Positions 1 through 7,002 of a DNA stretch of 7,011 nucleotides are shown here, in pieces. The notes below the pieces were generated by a model, which worked only from the letters and a program-made list of their open reading frames with translations, was not told the origin of the DNA and made no database searches. Source of the DNA: Acidobacteriota bacterium (GTDB lineage: Bacteria; Acidobacteriota; Terriglobia; Terriglobales; Acidobacteriaceae); assembly GCA_003224785.1 (NCBI GenBank), contig QHZV01000074.1:1-7011 (forward strand), given 5' to 3'. Position 1 is the first letter of the stretch. Each line of letters starts with the position of its first letter. Made by a program: the position numbers and the translations under genes.

Positions 1-171
1 CCGAAGCACAGCGCTGCAGCGCAGATGTCAGAAGGACTCGATTTCACGAAGCCCGACCGCATTGATGACGGCGTTTTCAATCGGATTCTCTGGCGCATTA
101 TGAGGGGCGATGAAGCGTTTCCGATTGTCGGGACGAGATCGCCGGTACACACCTTGGTCACGAGCTGGTGA
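1..171 (+). CDS. C-terminal tail of an unidentified protein, truncated by the left window edge
   Basis: Frame 1 is open from the first base to a TGA at 169-171 and encodes 56 residues. The middle part reads like real protein: DFTKPDRIDDGVFNRILWR, followed by an acidic and aromatic stretch and a short tail ending in TSW. An ATG lies at 25, but no ribosome binding site precedes it and the frame is open upstream, so I read it as internal to a longer gene. The mix of Asp/Asn, Leu/Ile and Trp (FNRILW) recalls the end of the YncE/alkaline-phosphatase-like phosphoesterase proteins common in Acidobacteria. That is a memory-based impression and is not secure. The gene converges on the DinB gene, with only base 172 between the two stop codons, so the two transcripts must overlap or end inside each other. 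The coding call is fairly likely; the function is unknown. Confidence 0.6.
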   Translation, partial: PKHSAAAQMSEGLDFTKPDRIDDGVFNRILWRIMRGDEAFPIVGTRSPVHTLVTSW

Positions 172-172
172 T

Positions 173-787
173 TCAGACCTCGGTCGCGCTGCCGGCAGAT
201 GCTCTCGCAAGCGGGAAACCATTTGCGCTGCAGACTCGTTCGGCCTGCAACAGGTGACGGCGGCCATGGGCGGCCATTACCAGAAATCCTGTTCCGATTG
301 TAAAGCGTATCAATGGAACAAATGGATTTCTAAAACGGACTTGGTTCAGGTTCACCTGCTGAGACGATGCAAGGACCTCCCGAATCTCCAGGTGAGTGCG
401 CTGCAGCTTTTGTAGGGCTTCTTCGGGATTGATTTGCGCAGAGTCAGGATCGGGGCGGCCGATTCGCGGTGCCCGCATCTTGGTTTTCCCTTCCGGACTA
501 ACGCTTTTTAAAAAGAACGCCGAAAACCATCCTGCTGTCCGCAACAGCTGATCGTTGGAGTTGGCGAGTTTTCGGCTATCGGCGATCGTGCTTTTGATTG
601 CGACGAGATAGACAGAGTTGACGCGCGCCACGTGTTCGATGCACTGCGCTATAGACCATCCAGCATCGGCAGGGCACCATGTTAGCTGCTTAGATGTGCA
701 GTATTGCGATAAAGCGGCATAGCGATGATCGAGATCGAGGAAATCCTCGGTGAGTTCTTCTCGAGTTCGCGCCACTGACGGTGCCAT
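173..787 (-). CDS. DinB-superfamily (DinB_2-type) putative metal-dependent protein
   Basis: A 204-residue soluble protein with the features of the DinB/YfiT four-helix-bundle superfamily. An N-terminal helix is followed by WSIAQCIEHVARVN at about 44-57, the usual W-S-hydrophobic-x-x-hydrophobic-x-H pattern. A C-terminal segment, AAHGRRHLLQAERV, lies at about 172-185. His52, His174 and His178 match the family's three-histidine metal site (H plus HxxxH), so a bound divalent metal is expected. Known members include bacillithiol or mycothiol transferases and many proteins of unknown role, often stress-induced. Nothing here identifies a substrate. The ATG lies 6 bases after the pckG stop with no good Shine-Dalgarno sequence (only AGAG very close by), which suggests translational coupling to pckG. 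No terminator follows: the next gene on the opposite strand ends one base away. The family call is good and the function is open. Confidence 0.85.
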   Translation of the reverse strand: MAPSVARTREELTEDFLDLDHRYAALSQYCTSKQLTWCPADAGWSIAQCIEHVARVNSVYLVAIKSTIADSRKLANSNDQLLRTAGWFSAFFLKSVSPEGKTKMRAPRIGRPDPDSAQINPEEALQKLQRTHLEIREVLASSQQVNLNQVRFRNPFVPLIRFTIGTGFLVMAAHGRRHLLQAERVCSANGFPLARASAGSATEV

Positions 788-793
788 GATTCT

Positions 794-2629
794 CTATAGC
801 CTGCAGATCAGAAGCTCCCGCTCATAAATCATTTCAGGCGGAAGATGAGCGTGGAGCAGAATGAATAATTCCTCGTGACTGATCACTTCTTTCTTCCAGG
901 CTGGACGATCAATTCGTTGAAGCTCATCGAATTTTTCTTTTGGAAAATCCAGGCCGGTCCAATCCACGTCCTCGTAAAACGGAGTCCAGCCAATTGGAGT
1001 TTCCTTCGTACGAGTGCGGCCATGGACGCGATCCACGATCCACTTGAGCATCCGGAAGTTGTCGCGAAATCCTGGCCACACAAACGCGCCATTTTCATCT
1101 TTGCGAAACCAGTTCACGTGAAAAATGCGCGGAGTCACAGTCAGTGAGCGCTGCATCTTGATCCAATGGCGGAAGTAATCGCCCATGTGATATCCGCAGA
1201 AGGGAAGCATGGCCATCGGATCGCGGCGCACTTTGCCGATTTCACCCGCCGCCGCCGCGGTCATCTCTGATCCCATGGTCGCGCCCACGTAAACACCAGA
1301 GCTCCAGTTGAAGGCTTGATAGATGAGCGGAATCGTGTGGGCGCGGCGGCCTCCGAATACGATCGCACTGATGGGGACCCCAGTTGGGTCCTCCCAGGCG
1401 GAATCAATGGTCGGACATTGTTTTGCGGGAGCAGTGAACCGCGAATTCGGATGTGCCGCCTTGGCCCCAGTCTTCTTGGCAATTTCTGGTGTCCAATGAT
1501 TGCCTTGCCAGTCAATGCATTCCGCGGGAGGCTCATCTGTCATGCCTTCCCACCAGATGCCTCCGTCGGGAGTGAGTGCGACATTGGTGAAAATGCTGTT
1601 CTTCGCGAGCGCTGCCATTGCGTTGGGATTGGTTTTAACGGAAGTGCCCGGCGCAACTCCAAAAAATCCCGCTTCAGGATTGATGGCGCGCAGACGGCCC
1701 TGTGAATCAGGAGTAATCCAGGCGATGTCGTCGCCAACCGTCCAAATTTTCCAGCCTTTCGATTTGAATTCATCGGGCGGGACCAGCATGGCGAAGTTGG
1801 TTTTTCCGCAAGCGCTGGGAAACGCGGCGGCCACATAGGTCTTGTCGCCCTTAGGATCTTCAACGCCGACGATGAGCATGTGCTCGGCCATCCAGCCTTC
1901 GTCACGCGCCATGTTTGAAGCGATGCGCAATGCAAAACATTTTTTGCCGAGGAGCGCATTGCCCCCGTAACCGGAACCGTACGACCATATTTCGCGGCTC
2001 TCGGGAAAATGCACAATGTATTTTTCGTCGTTACATGGCCACGCGACATCCTTCTGCCCGGGCTTAAGCGGCGCACCCAAGCTGTGCAGGCAGGGGACTA
2101 CACGCTTGTAGTCTTTATCTATTTCTTTGAATACCTTCAGGCCGATGCGCGCCATGATGCGCATGCTCACGACAACGTAAGGCGAGTCAGTAAGCTGCAC
2201 GCCAATCTGTGACATCGGGGACGCGATCGGGCCCATGCTGAATGGAAGAACATACATGGTTCGACCGTTCATGGAATTCCGGAAAAGGCCGCGCAACTTG
2301 CGGCGCATCTCGTATGGATTTTCCCAATTGTTCGTAGGGCCGGCGCTGTCTTTCGACAGCGAGCAAATGAATGTGCGATCTTCCACGCGAGCGACGTCGC
2401 TCTTGTGAGAGCGGGCCAGGTAACATCCAGGCCAAAGCTTTTGATTGAGGCTGGTCAGAGTGCCGGACGCGACCATTTCATCGCAGAGTTGGTCGTATTC
2501 TTCCTGGGAGCCGTCGACCCAATGGATGTTCGCCGGACCCGTAAGCTCGGCCATTTTCTCCACCCAACGCAACAGGTGTTCATTTTTGGTGAGTGGAATT
2601 GCCGGATTGGTCTGGGTAACGGTCGCCAT
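794..2629 (-). CDS. pckG: Phosphoenolpyruvate carboxykinase, GTP-dependent
   Basis: This cytosolic enzyme converts oxaloacetate and GTP to phosphoenolpyruvate, CO2 and GDP, the entry step of gluconeogenesis. The 611 residues match the usual length of GTP-type PEPCK (about 600-620). Visible motifs in order: DVARVE with substrate-binding Arg at about 81; [12 protein letters not shown] at 220-231, including the Mn-ligand lysine region; EGWMAEHM with the metal-ligand His250; the P-loop FPSACGKTN at 270-278 with the GTP-class cysteine at 274 and Lys276/Thr277; VGDDIAWI at 298-305 with metal-binding aspartates; FGGRRA at 425-430; and the mobile lid around 451-470. No break is seen. The start is well set: GAGGAG at 2638-2643 (minus strand) lies 8 bases before the ATG. 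The upstream clc gene is 95 bases away on the same strand, and a hairpin lies in that gap. The DinB gene follows after 6 bases. The call is secure. Confidence 0.98.
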   Translation of the reverse strand: MATVTQTNPAIPLTKNEHLLRWVEKMAELTGPANIHWVDGSQEEYDQLCDEMVASGTLTSLNQKLWPGCYLARSHKSDVARVEDRTFICSLSKDSAGPTNNWENPYEMRRKLRGLFRNSMNGRTMYVLPFSMGPIASPMSQIGVQLTDSPYVVVSMRIMARIGLKVFKEIDKDYKRVVPCLHSLGAPLKPGQKDVAWPCNDEKYIVHFPESREIWSYGSGYGGNALLGKKCFALRIASNMARDEGWMAEHMLIVGVEDPKGDKTYVAAAFPSACGKTNFAMLVPPDEFKSKGWKIWTVGDDIAWITPDSQGRLRAINPEAGFFGVAPGTSVKTNPNAMAALAKNSIFTNVALTPDGGIWWEGMTDEPPAECIDWQGNHWTPEIAKKTGAKAAHPNSRFTAPAKQCPTIDSAWEDPTGVPISAIVFGGRRAHTIPLIYQAFNWSSGVYVGATMGSEMTAAAAGEIGKVRRDPMAMLPFCGYHMGDYFRHWIKMQRSLTVTPRIFHVNWFRKDENGAFVWPGFRDNFRMLKWIVDRVHGRTRTKETPIGWTPFYEDVDWTGLDFPKEKFDELQRIDRPAWKKEVISHEELFILLHAHLPPEMIYERELLICRL

Positions 2630-2637
2630 GGGTTGAA

Positions 2638-2643
2638 CTCCTC
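2638..2643 (-). promoter_or_regulatory. Strong Shine-Dalgarno sequence of pckG
   Basis: The minus strand reads GAGGAG here, 8 bases before the pckG ATG. It is the only near-consensus ribosome binding site with ideal spacing in the window. It fixes the pckG start and suggests high translation of this enzyme compared with clc1, clc2 and the DinB gene, whose starts lack such a site. Confidence 0.85.
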
Positions 2644-2652
2644 TGCGGAATG

Positions 2653-2674
2653 AGACGGCGGATATTTGCCGTCT
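2653..2674 (-). promoter_or_regulatory. Inverted repeat / hairpin in the pckG leader
   Basis: A perfect 7-base inverted repeat, AGACGGC at 2653-2659 and GCCGTCT at 2668-2674, encloses an 8-base AT-rich loop. It ends 9 bases upstream of the pckG Shine-Dalgarno sequence. No U-run follows on either strand, so it is not an intrinsic terminator. It could be a dimeric-repressor operator (22 bases overall) or an mRNA leader stem affecting pckG translation or stability. No convincing -35/-10 pair was found in the 95-base gap. A weak CATAAA at about 2690-2695 (minus strand) is the best -10 candidate. Confidence 0.45.
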
Positions 2675-2724
2675 GCAAGTGACCGTTCTTTATGGTATCG
2701 CAGTGCGGTAGGGATGGAAAATGC

Positions 2725-4473
2725 CTACGGGATGGGGTGAATTCCGTATGCTTGCAGAACGTCTTGAAGGTGAACAATTCCTTCGAGTTTATGGATGTTG
2801 GCGCGATTCACGACCGGCAACATCTCCAGCTTGTTCTCTCCCATACGGTCAAGTGCAAGGTCGAGTCCCTGGTCTGAATGCAGGTGCGGAAAGTGAATAG
2901 GATTTACCAAATCGGCGACGGGTTTATCGGCGCCGTCTTGCGCCGCCTGCTCGAGGTCGTTACGAGTGATTACTCCGATCACGCCACGAGCATCGGCCAC
3001 GAGCCAGTTACGCGGCGAATTCATGGCAGCGAGCGCGTCTTTGACCGTGGTTTCCGCGGACAAGAGATTTCCGGCAGGCCGCATGATCCGAATCACCCGG
3101 TGTTGAGCTGTTCGCTGTCGTGATTCATGGCCGGGCAGATGGATCCCGTCTTGAATTGCCAGAGCATCGTAGATCGGCTCTGGCTGAAGACGCGAGGAGA
3201 TAAACAGGCTTACGAGGTTTGAGATCATCAGCGGCACGATCACGGCGTAATCCTGCGTCATCTCGAAAATCATCAGGACCGAGGTCATTGGGGCGCGAAC
3301 AATTCCCGCGAAAGCAGTTCCCATGCCGACCAGAGCGTAAGCGCCAGAACTTGCGGTGTGTCCTGGAAAGAGTTGATGCGCCACCGTGCCAACGCTTCCA
3401 CCGAGCATGGCCCCAATGAAAAGGGCAGGGCCGAAAATTCCACCCGCATTTCCCGATGCATAACTCACGGTGACAGTGATGAGTTTCAAAAACACCAACA
3501 AGAGCATTAGCTTTAACGCCATGCTGCCGTTCAGCGCGTGCCCTACGAATCCGTACCCGACTCCGAGCACCTGGGGCGTGAACCATCCCAGGACGCCAAC
3601 CAGAAGTCCGCCGGCTGCGGGTTGGAACCACTGCGTCTTTAGAGGCAAGCGAAGGAACCGCTCTCTCATGCCGAGCAGAAGGCGCGTAAACGCGACGGAG
3701 ACCAACCCACCCAGGACTCCAAGAACTGCGTAAATGGCAAATTCTACGGGATGTACGAGCTGATATTGCGGAACTTTGAACAATGGACTGTTTCCGAGTA
3801 GAAGCCGAAGCACACCCCAAGAAGTCGCAGACGCCAGCACTACGGATCCGATTACCGGCGCGTGGAGGTCGCCAACGATTTCTTCCAGCGCAAACACTAC
3901 GGCTGCTAGCGGCGTATTGAATGCCGCTGCAATGGCCGCTGCCGCTCCGACCGGAATGAGGGCCTTTACTCTTTCCGGGCCTAATCCGAGATTTCGGCCG
4001 AGCACGGATGCCAGACCTGATCCAACTTGCACCGAGGGTCCCTCGCGTCCGAGCGGGATGCCACTGGCCAGCGTGGCTGATGTGCAAAAGAATTTACCGA
4101 AGACGGTTCGAAAGGTAATACGTCCTTCACGCGCGTATAACGCAGCCTTGGTTTGCGGGACCCCGCTGCCGCGTGCGTACGGGAAGTAGCGGGAGAGCAG
4201 ATATCCGATTCCGAGCGATCCTGCCACAGGGAACAACAATCGGCGCCACCTTGCGCCACCGACGGGATAAAGCCGCATTCCCAATCGTTCCGTCAGGACG
4301 ATGAACGCAACGACCACTAAGCCCGTGAGCGCCCCGATAACCAGCGCCAGCACCAGGAAGACCTGATCCTCACGTTCCTGCAGCTGGGTTCGAACGTAGT
4401 CCAGCGGCTTTCGCCAGAGGCGAATGCGGGGAACTTTTACTGCGTCGGAATTTGCTGTGTCCACGGCTTTCAT
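2725..4473 (-). CDS. CLC-family chloride transporter with C-terminal CBS pair (canonical, antiporter-like)
   Basis: An inner-membrane CLC protein of 582 residues: transmembrane core at about 35-430, then two cytoplasmic CBS motifs at about 462-512 and 518-577. Against E. coli ClcA all key positions appear kept: GSGVP at 102-106 (anion-coordinating Ser), GREGP at 142-146 with gating Glu144, the EE pair at 197-198 holding the internal proton glutamate, GIFGP at 345-349 (Ile/Phe site), and Tyr435 in PEPIYDA for the central tyrosine. This pattern predicts Cl-/H+ exchange rather than a passive channel. The CBS motifs carry GVITRND near 500 and a GIVHLQD-like segment near 565, suggesting adenine-nucleotide control. 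The ATG start has no clear Shine-Dalgarno sequence. A GTG three codons downstream is no better. The gene is divergent from marR-clc2 across 121 bases and codirectional with pckG. The family is certain; the ion is inferred. Confidence 0.95.
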   Translation of the reverse strand: MKAVDTANSDAVKVPRIRLWRKPLDYVRTQLQEREDQVFLVLALVIGALTGLVVVAFIVLTERLGMRLYPVGGARWRRLLFPVAGSLGIGYLLSRYFPYARGSGVPQTKAALYAREGRITFRTVFGKFFCTSATLASGIPLGREGPSVQVGSGLASVLGRNLGLGPERVKALIPVGAAAAIAAAFNTPLAAVVFALEEIVGDLHAPVIGSVVLASATSWGVLRLLLGNSPLFKVPQYQLVHPVEFAIYAVLGVLGGLVSVAFTRLLLGMRERFLRLPLKTQWFQPAAGGLLVGVLGWFTPQVLGVGYGFVGHALNGSMALKLMLLLVFLKLITVTVSYASGNAGGIFGPALFIGAMLGGSVGTVAHQLFPGHTASSGAYALVGMGTAFAGIVRAPMTSVLMIFEMTQDYAVIVPLMISNLVSLFISSRLQPEPIYDALAIQDGIHLPGHESRQRTAQHRVIRIMRPAGNLLSAETTVKDALAAMNSPRNWLVADARGVIGVITRNDLEQAAQDGADKPVADLVNPIHFPHLHSDQGLDLALDRMGENKLEMLPVVNRANIHKLEGIVHLQDVLQAYGIHPIP

Positions 4474-4503
4474 GTTAAACGCGTGAGAAGCACGAGATGC
4501 AGG

Positions 4504-4531
4504 TTTAGATTCGCGCGTTGCTCATATCCAA
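4504..4531 (-). promoter_or_regulatory. Candidate promoter of clc1
   Basis: On the minus strand TTGGAT (4526-4531) and TCTAAA (4504-4509) are separated by 16 bases and would start transcription roughly 20-25 bases before the clc1 ATG. The match is partial (3 of 6 and 4 of 6 to the sigma-70 consensus), so this is a weak prediction. The short leader would agree with the lack of a Shine-Dalgarno sequence. Confidence 0.25.
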
Positions 4532-4566
4532 GCTGACTTGCGTGGAACGAGCATCCGAAGGTAGTA

Positions 4567-4583
4567 ATATCGTAATGCGATAT
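4567..4583. promoter_or_regulatory. Palindrome upstream of marR, probable MarR operator
   Basis: ATATCG (4567-4572) and CGATAT (4578-4583) form a perfect 6-base inverted repeat around TAATG, giving a 17-base AT-rich palindrome. Size and symmetry fit operators of MarR-family dimers, which typically bind 16-20-base palindromes and repress their own gene. It ends 11 bases before the marR GTG, and its left arm overlaps a possible -10 (TAATAT, 4565-4570), so binding would block transcription of marR-clc2. The palindrome lies inside the 121-base divergent gap, about 95 bases from the clc1 start, so an effect on clc1 is possible but less direct. The inverted repeat is seen; binding is inferred. Confidence 0.6.
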
Positions 4584-4594
4584 ATTGGAGCCGA

Positions 4595-5068
4595 GTGGCT
4601 ATCAGGATTACAACTTCCGATTATCGCGCGCTCGCTGAACTCCGTTACCGAATTCGCCACTTTTTGTCTGAGAGTGACTATGCGGCGCGCCGAGTCGGCC
4701 TTGAGCCGCAGCAATACTTATTGCTGCTGGCTATCCGTGGGCTGCCAGCCGATGCGGACCCCACAGTCCGCGTGCTGGCCGAGCGACTGGGGCTTCGGCA
4801 CAACACCACCGTCGAATTGATCAATCGGCTGGAAGTCCGGGGATATGTGCACCGCAAGCGCGATGTGGAAGATCGTCGTCACGTTCTTGTCCTTCTTCGG
4901 CAATCGGGCGAGAAGCTCCTTGAGCGAGTGGCTCGTCAAAGGATCACTGAAGTCCACACTAGGGGAGCGGAATTAGTGCAGGCGATGACGGCGGTCCTTG
5001 GATACAGGGAAATGCTGCCAAAAACCTCTAAGAAGCGTGGAACACGCCAGCCCGTAAACACATCATAA
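4595..5068 (+). CDS. MarR-family transcriptional regulator
   Basis: A 157-residue winged-helix regulator. N-terminal and C-terminal helices (about 8-30 and 104-138) would form the dimer interface. The helix-turn-helix is at about 57-80 (VRVLAERLGLRHNTTVELINRL), and the wing begins at DVEDRRHVLVLL, 90-101, with the D-x-R-type motif typical of MarR. The family's usual role is a ligand-, acid- or redox-responsive repressor. Only one Cys-free sensory core is visible here (no cysteines at all), so direct thiol redox sensing is unlikely. The start is GTG, preceded by GGAG at 4587-4590 with a short 4-base gap. An in-frame TAA at 4565 rules out a much longer form. The gene is followed after 18 bases by clc2 in the same reading frame. 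The basic tail (KKRGTRQ) is unusual but minor. Ligand and targets are unknown; the adjacent CLC genes are the obvious candidates. Confidence 0.93.
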   Translation: MAIRITTSDYRALAELRYRIRHFLSESDYAARRVGLEPQQYLLLLAIRGLPADADPTVRVLAERLGLRHNTTVELINRLEVRGYVHRKRDVEDRRHVLVLLRQSGEKLLERVARQRITEVHTRGAELVQAMTAVLGYREMLPKTSKKRGTRQPVNTS

Positions 5069-5086
5069 AGATCGCGAATCAGAATA

Positions 5087-6913
5087 ATGAAGATACCAAA
5101 GCCGCGCAACCTCGAATTGGGAGATTTCACTGCCACCTGGCGGCTCTGCCCCATCAGTCTATTGGCGATGATCATTGGCGGGGTCTGTGCTTTTGTTGCC
5201 CTGGCATTGCTTCGTCTGATTGGACTATTCACGAATCTTTTCTATTTCGGGCGCTGGAACGCAAGCCTGGTTTCCCCAGCAGGCAATCATCTTGGAATTT
5301 ATAGCGTGTTGGTTCCAATCGTGGGCGCATTGATTATCGGCGTCATGGCGAAGTATGGCTCCGAACGCATTCGTGGCCACGGAATTCCTGAGGCTATTGA
5401 ATCTATTTTGCTGAACGGCAGCCGGATTGAACCAAAGGTTGCAATTCTAAAACCGATTTCGTCGGCGATATCTATTGGTTCCGGCGGCCCGTTTGGCGCC
5501 GAGGGCCCGATCATTATGACCGGCGGCGCAGTCGGTTCGTTAATCGCACAACTGTTCCATTTGACGAGTGCCGAGCGGAAAACTCTTCTCGTCGCCGGCG
5601 CTGCCGGTGGGATGTCCGCGACGTTTGCCTCGCCGGTGGCGGCAGTGCTGCTCGCTGTTGAACTCTTACTTTTCGAATGGAAACCACGCAGTTTAATTCC
5701 CGTTGCCATGGCAAGCGCGGTTGCCGCAGTGGTGCGGCGATACATTCTCGGTTTCGGACCTCTATTTCCCGCTCCGCCTCACCCGCTGTTTATTGGACCA
5801 GAAGGGCTATTGGGCTGCGCATTGATTGGGATACTAGCTGGCGCTTTGTCTGCGCTGCTGACTGTATCCGTGTACGCCGCCGAGGATGGCTTTGAAAAGC
5901 TGAAAATTCATTGGATGTGGTGGCCGGCGATTGGTGGTTTGGCGATCGGACTGGGAGGCCTCGTTTTCCCGCAGGCACTGGGAGTTGGCTACGACACAAT
6001 TGGCGCGCTGATTCGCGGGGACGTGACTACAAAAGTGATCTTAGGAGTTCTCCTGGTCAAATGGTTCATCTGGGCGGTGTCCCTAGGGTCGGGCACATCG
6101 GGAGGAGTGTTGGCGCCGCTGTTAATGATGGGCGGGGCGCTTGGTGGTCTGGGAGCAATGTTTCTTCCTTACGAGGGTGCGGGTTTCTGGCCTCTGATTG
6201 CGATGGGCGCCATTCTCGGCGGTACCATGCGATCTCCTTTCACGAGCGTCGTATTTGCGTTCGAACTCACGCACGATGCGAATGTGTTTTTACCGCTGCT
6301 GGTGGCCAGCGTTATTGCTCACGCTTTTACCGTGTTGACGTTGAAACGCTCCATCTTGACTGAGAAAGTTGCGCGCCGCGGATACCACTTGAGCCGCGAA
6401 TATGCAGTTGATCCGCTTGAAATCCTCTTTGTGCGGGAGGTTATGCGGACCAAAGTCGCGGTGTTGCCGGCGAGCGCCAAGTTGGGCGAGATATGGCAAT
6501 CTTTGCGGGCGGATGATCGCCAGGAGCAACGACTACTGCCGGTTGTGGGGCTAGACGGAGAGTTGGTTGGAGTAGTGACGCGCCTCGACATCAGTGAACG
6601 CATCGAGCAGGAAGGGGATGCAATCCTGAGCAGCTCTCTCGCAGACCTGGCACGCAAAGCAGCAATCGAAACCTATCCCGATGAACCGCTGCGTGTGGTG
6701 GTCTATAGGATGGCGGAAAAAGGAGTCACGCGAATGCCCGTCGTGGAACGCAGTACGCGAACGTTCTTAGGCTTGGTGTCGCTGAATGACTTGTTGAAGG
6801 CTCGCGCCCGGCATTTGGAAGAAGAGCGCCGCAGGGAACGACCTTTGAAGTTTCGGTTTTTCTTTCCGGGGCGGCGGCGAAGTATCGAAGGGCAACTCTC
6901 CGAATCTCCGTGA
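5087..6913 (+). CDS. Diverged CLC-family anion transporter with C-terminal CBS pair
   Basis: An inner-membrane CLC protein of 608 residues: membrane core at about 22-425, CBS motifs at about 446-510 and 516-575, then an arginine-rich tail (about 581-598) with an FRFFF patch that might touch the membrane. Core motifs differ from ClcA: GHGIP at 97-101 (His in place of the anion-binding Ser), GAEGP at 137-141 (gating Glu139 kept, Arg replaced by Ala), E192-L193 where ClcA has Glu-Glu (proton glutamate lost), GVLAP at 340-344 instead of GIFAP, and Leu424 about where the central Tyr should be. This suggests altered coupling or selectivity, possibly channel-like behaviour. The GHGIP/GAEGP type is, from memory, a recurrent bacterial subgroup and not a defect. 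Start: ATG 18 bases after the marR stop with no Shine-Dalgarno sequence, implying translational coupling. The family is certain; the transport mode is unknown. Confidence 0.94.
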   Translation: MKIPKPRNLELGDFTATWRLCPISLLAMIIGGVCAFVALALLRLIGLFTNLFYFGRWNASLVSPAGNHLGIYSVLVPIVGALIIGVMAKYGSERIRGHGIPEAIESILLNGSRIEPKVAILKPISSAISIGSGGPFGAEGPIIMTGGAVGSLIAQLFHLTSAERKTLLVAGAAGGMSATFASPVAAVLLAVELLLFEWKPRSLIPVAMASAVAAVVRRYILGFGPLFPAPPHPLFIGPEGLLGCALIGILAGALSALLTVSVYAAEDGFEKLKIHWMWWPAIGGLAIGLGGLVFPQALGVGYDTIGALIRGDVTTKVILGVLLVKWFIWAVSLGSGTSGGVLAPLLMMGGALGGLGAMFLPYEGAGFWPLIAMGAILGGTMRSPFTSVVFAFELTHDANVFLPLLVASVIAHAFTVLTLKRSILTEKVARRGYHLSREYAVDPLEILFVREVMRTKVAVLPASAKLGEIWQSLRADDRQEQRLLPVVGLDGELVGVVTRLDISERIEQEGDAILSSSLADLARKAAIETYPDEPLRVVVYRMAEKGVTRMPVVERSTRTFLGLVSLNDLLKARARHLEEERRRERPLKFRFFFPGRRRSIEGQLSESP

Positions 6914-6953
6914 GCGCCGCTACCGCTTTCATCGGTCCAAAAGCAGTTCGCAG

Positions 6954-7002
6954 AAAAAAGGCCCCTGGCTGCGCCTTCAGAGCGCAGGGGCTATTTATTT
7001 TT
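6954..7002 (+). terminator. Rho-independent terminator after clc2, possibly bidirectional
   Basis: A GC-rich stem is followed by a U-rich run (TATTTATTTTT, 6992-7002). GCCCCTG (6961-6967) pairs with CAGGGGC (6985-6991). An alternative fold pairs CTGCGC (6969-6974) with GCGCAG (6982-6987) around a 7-base loop, with GCCC/GGGC extending it past a bulge. Six A's at 6954-6959 precede the stem, so it could also stop transcription coming from the right on the minus strand. It lies about 40 bases after the clc2 stop and closes the marR-clc2 unit. Confidence 0.85.

Noticed and set aside
11..22. Perfect 12-base palindrome GCGCTGCAGCGC
   Set aside because: It lies within the coding frame of the edge gene (Ser-Ala-Ala-Ala), is a low-complexity Ala/GC pattern, and does not recur as a clear repeat elsewhere in the window.
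1316..1838. Plus-strand open frames antisense to pckG (129 and 112 residues)
   Set aside because: They overlap each other and lie fully opposite a secure enzyme gene, with no ribosome binding site or recognisable domain.
1540..2076. 178-residue open frame on the minus strand inside pckG
   Set aside because: It overlaps the P-loop and metal-site region of pckG in another frame. Composition is Arg/Ser/Pro-rich and no family pattern is seen.
794..2629. ATP-dependent PEP carboxykinase (pckA)
   Set aside because: The P-loop FPSACGKTN with its cysteine and the 611-residue length fit the GTP class. The ATP class is shorter and has a different P-loop context (GLSGTGKTT).
3125..4087. 320-residue open frame on the minus strand inside clc1
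   Set aside because: It is a different frame of the same strand as clc1, which has complete CLC motifs. Its translation is rich in Arg, Ser, Cys and His with no membrane or domain pattern, which is typical of a shadow frame in GC-rich DNA.
4505..4714. 69-residue minus-strand frame spanning the divergent gap and the marR start
   Set aside because: It is antisense to the marR N-terminus and has no ribosome binding site or family resemblance.
5087..6913. clc2 as a fluoride-exporting CLC-F protein
   Set aside because: CLC-F proteins are shorter and lack CBS tails, and they carry a different selectivity region. Here GHGIP, GAEGP and a CBS pair point to another subgroup. No fluoride riboswitch-like leader was recognised.
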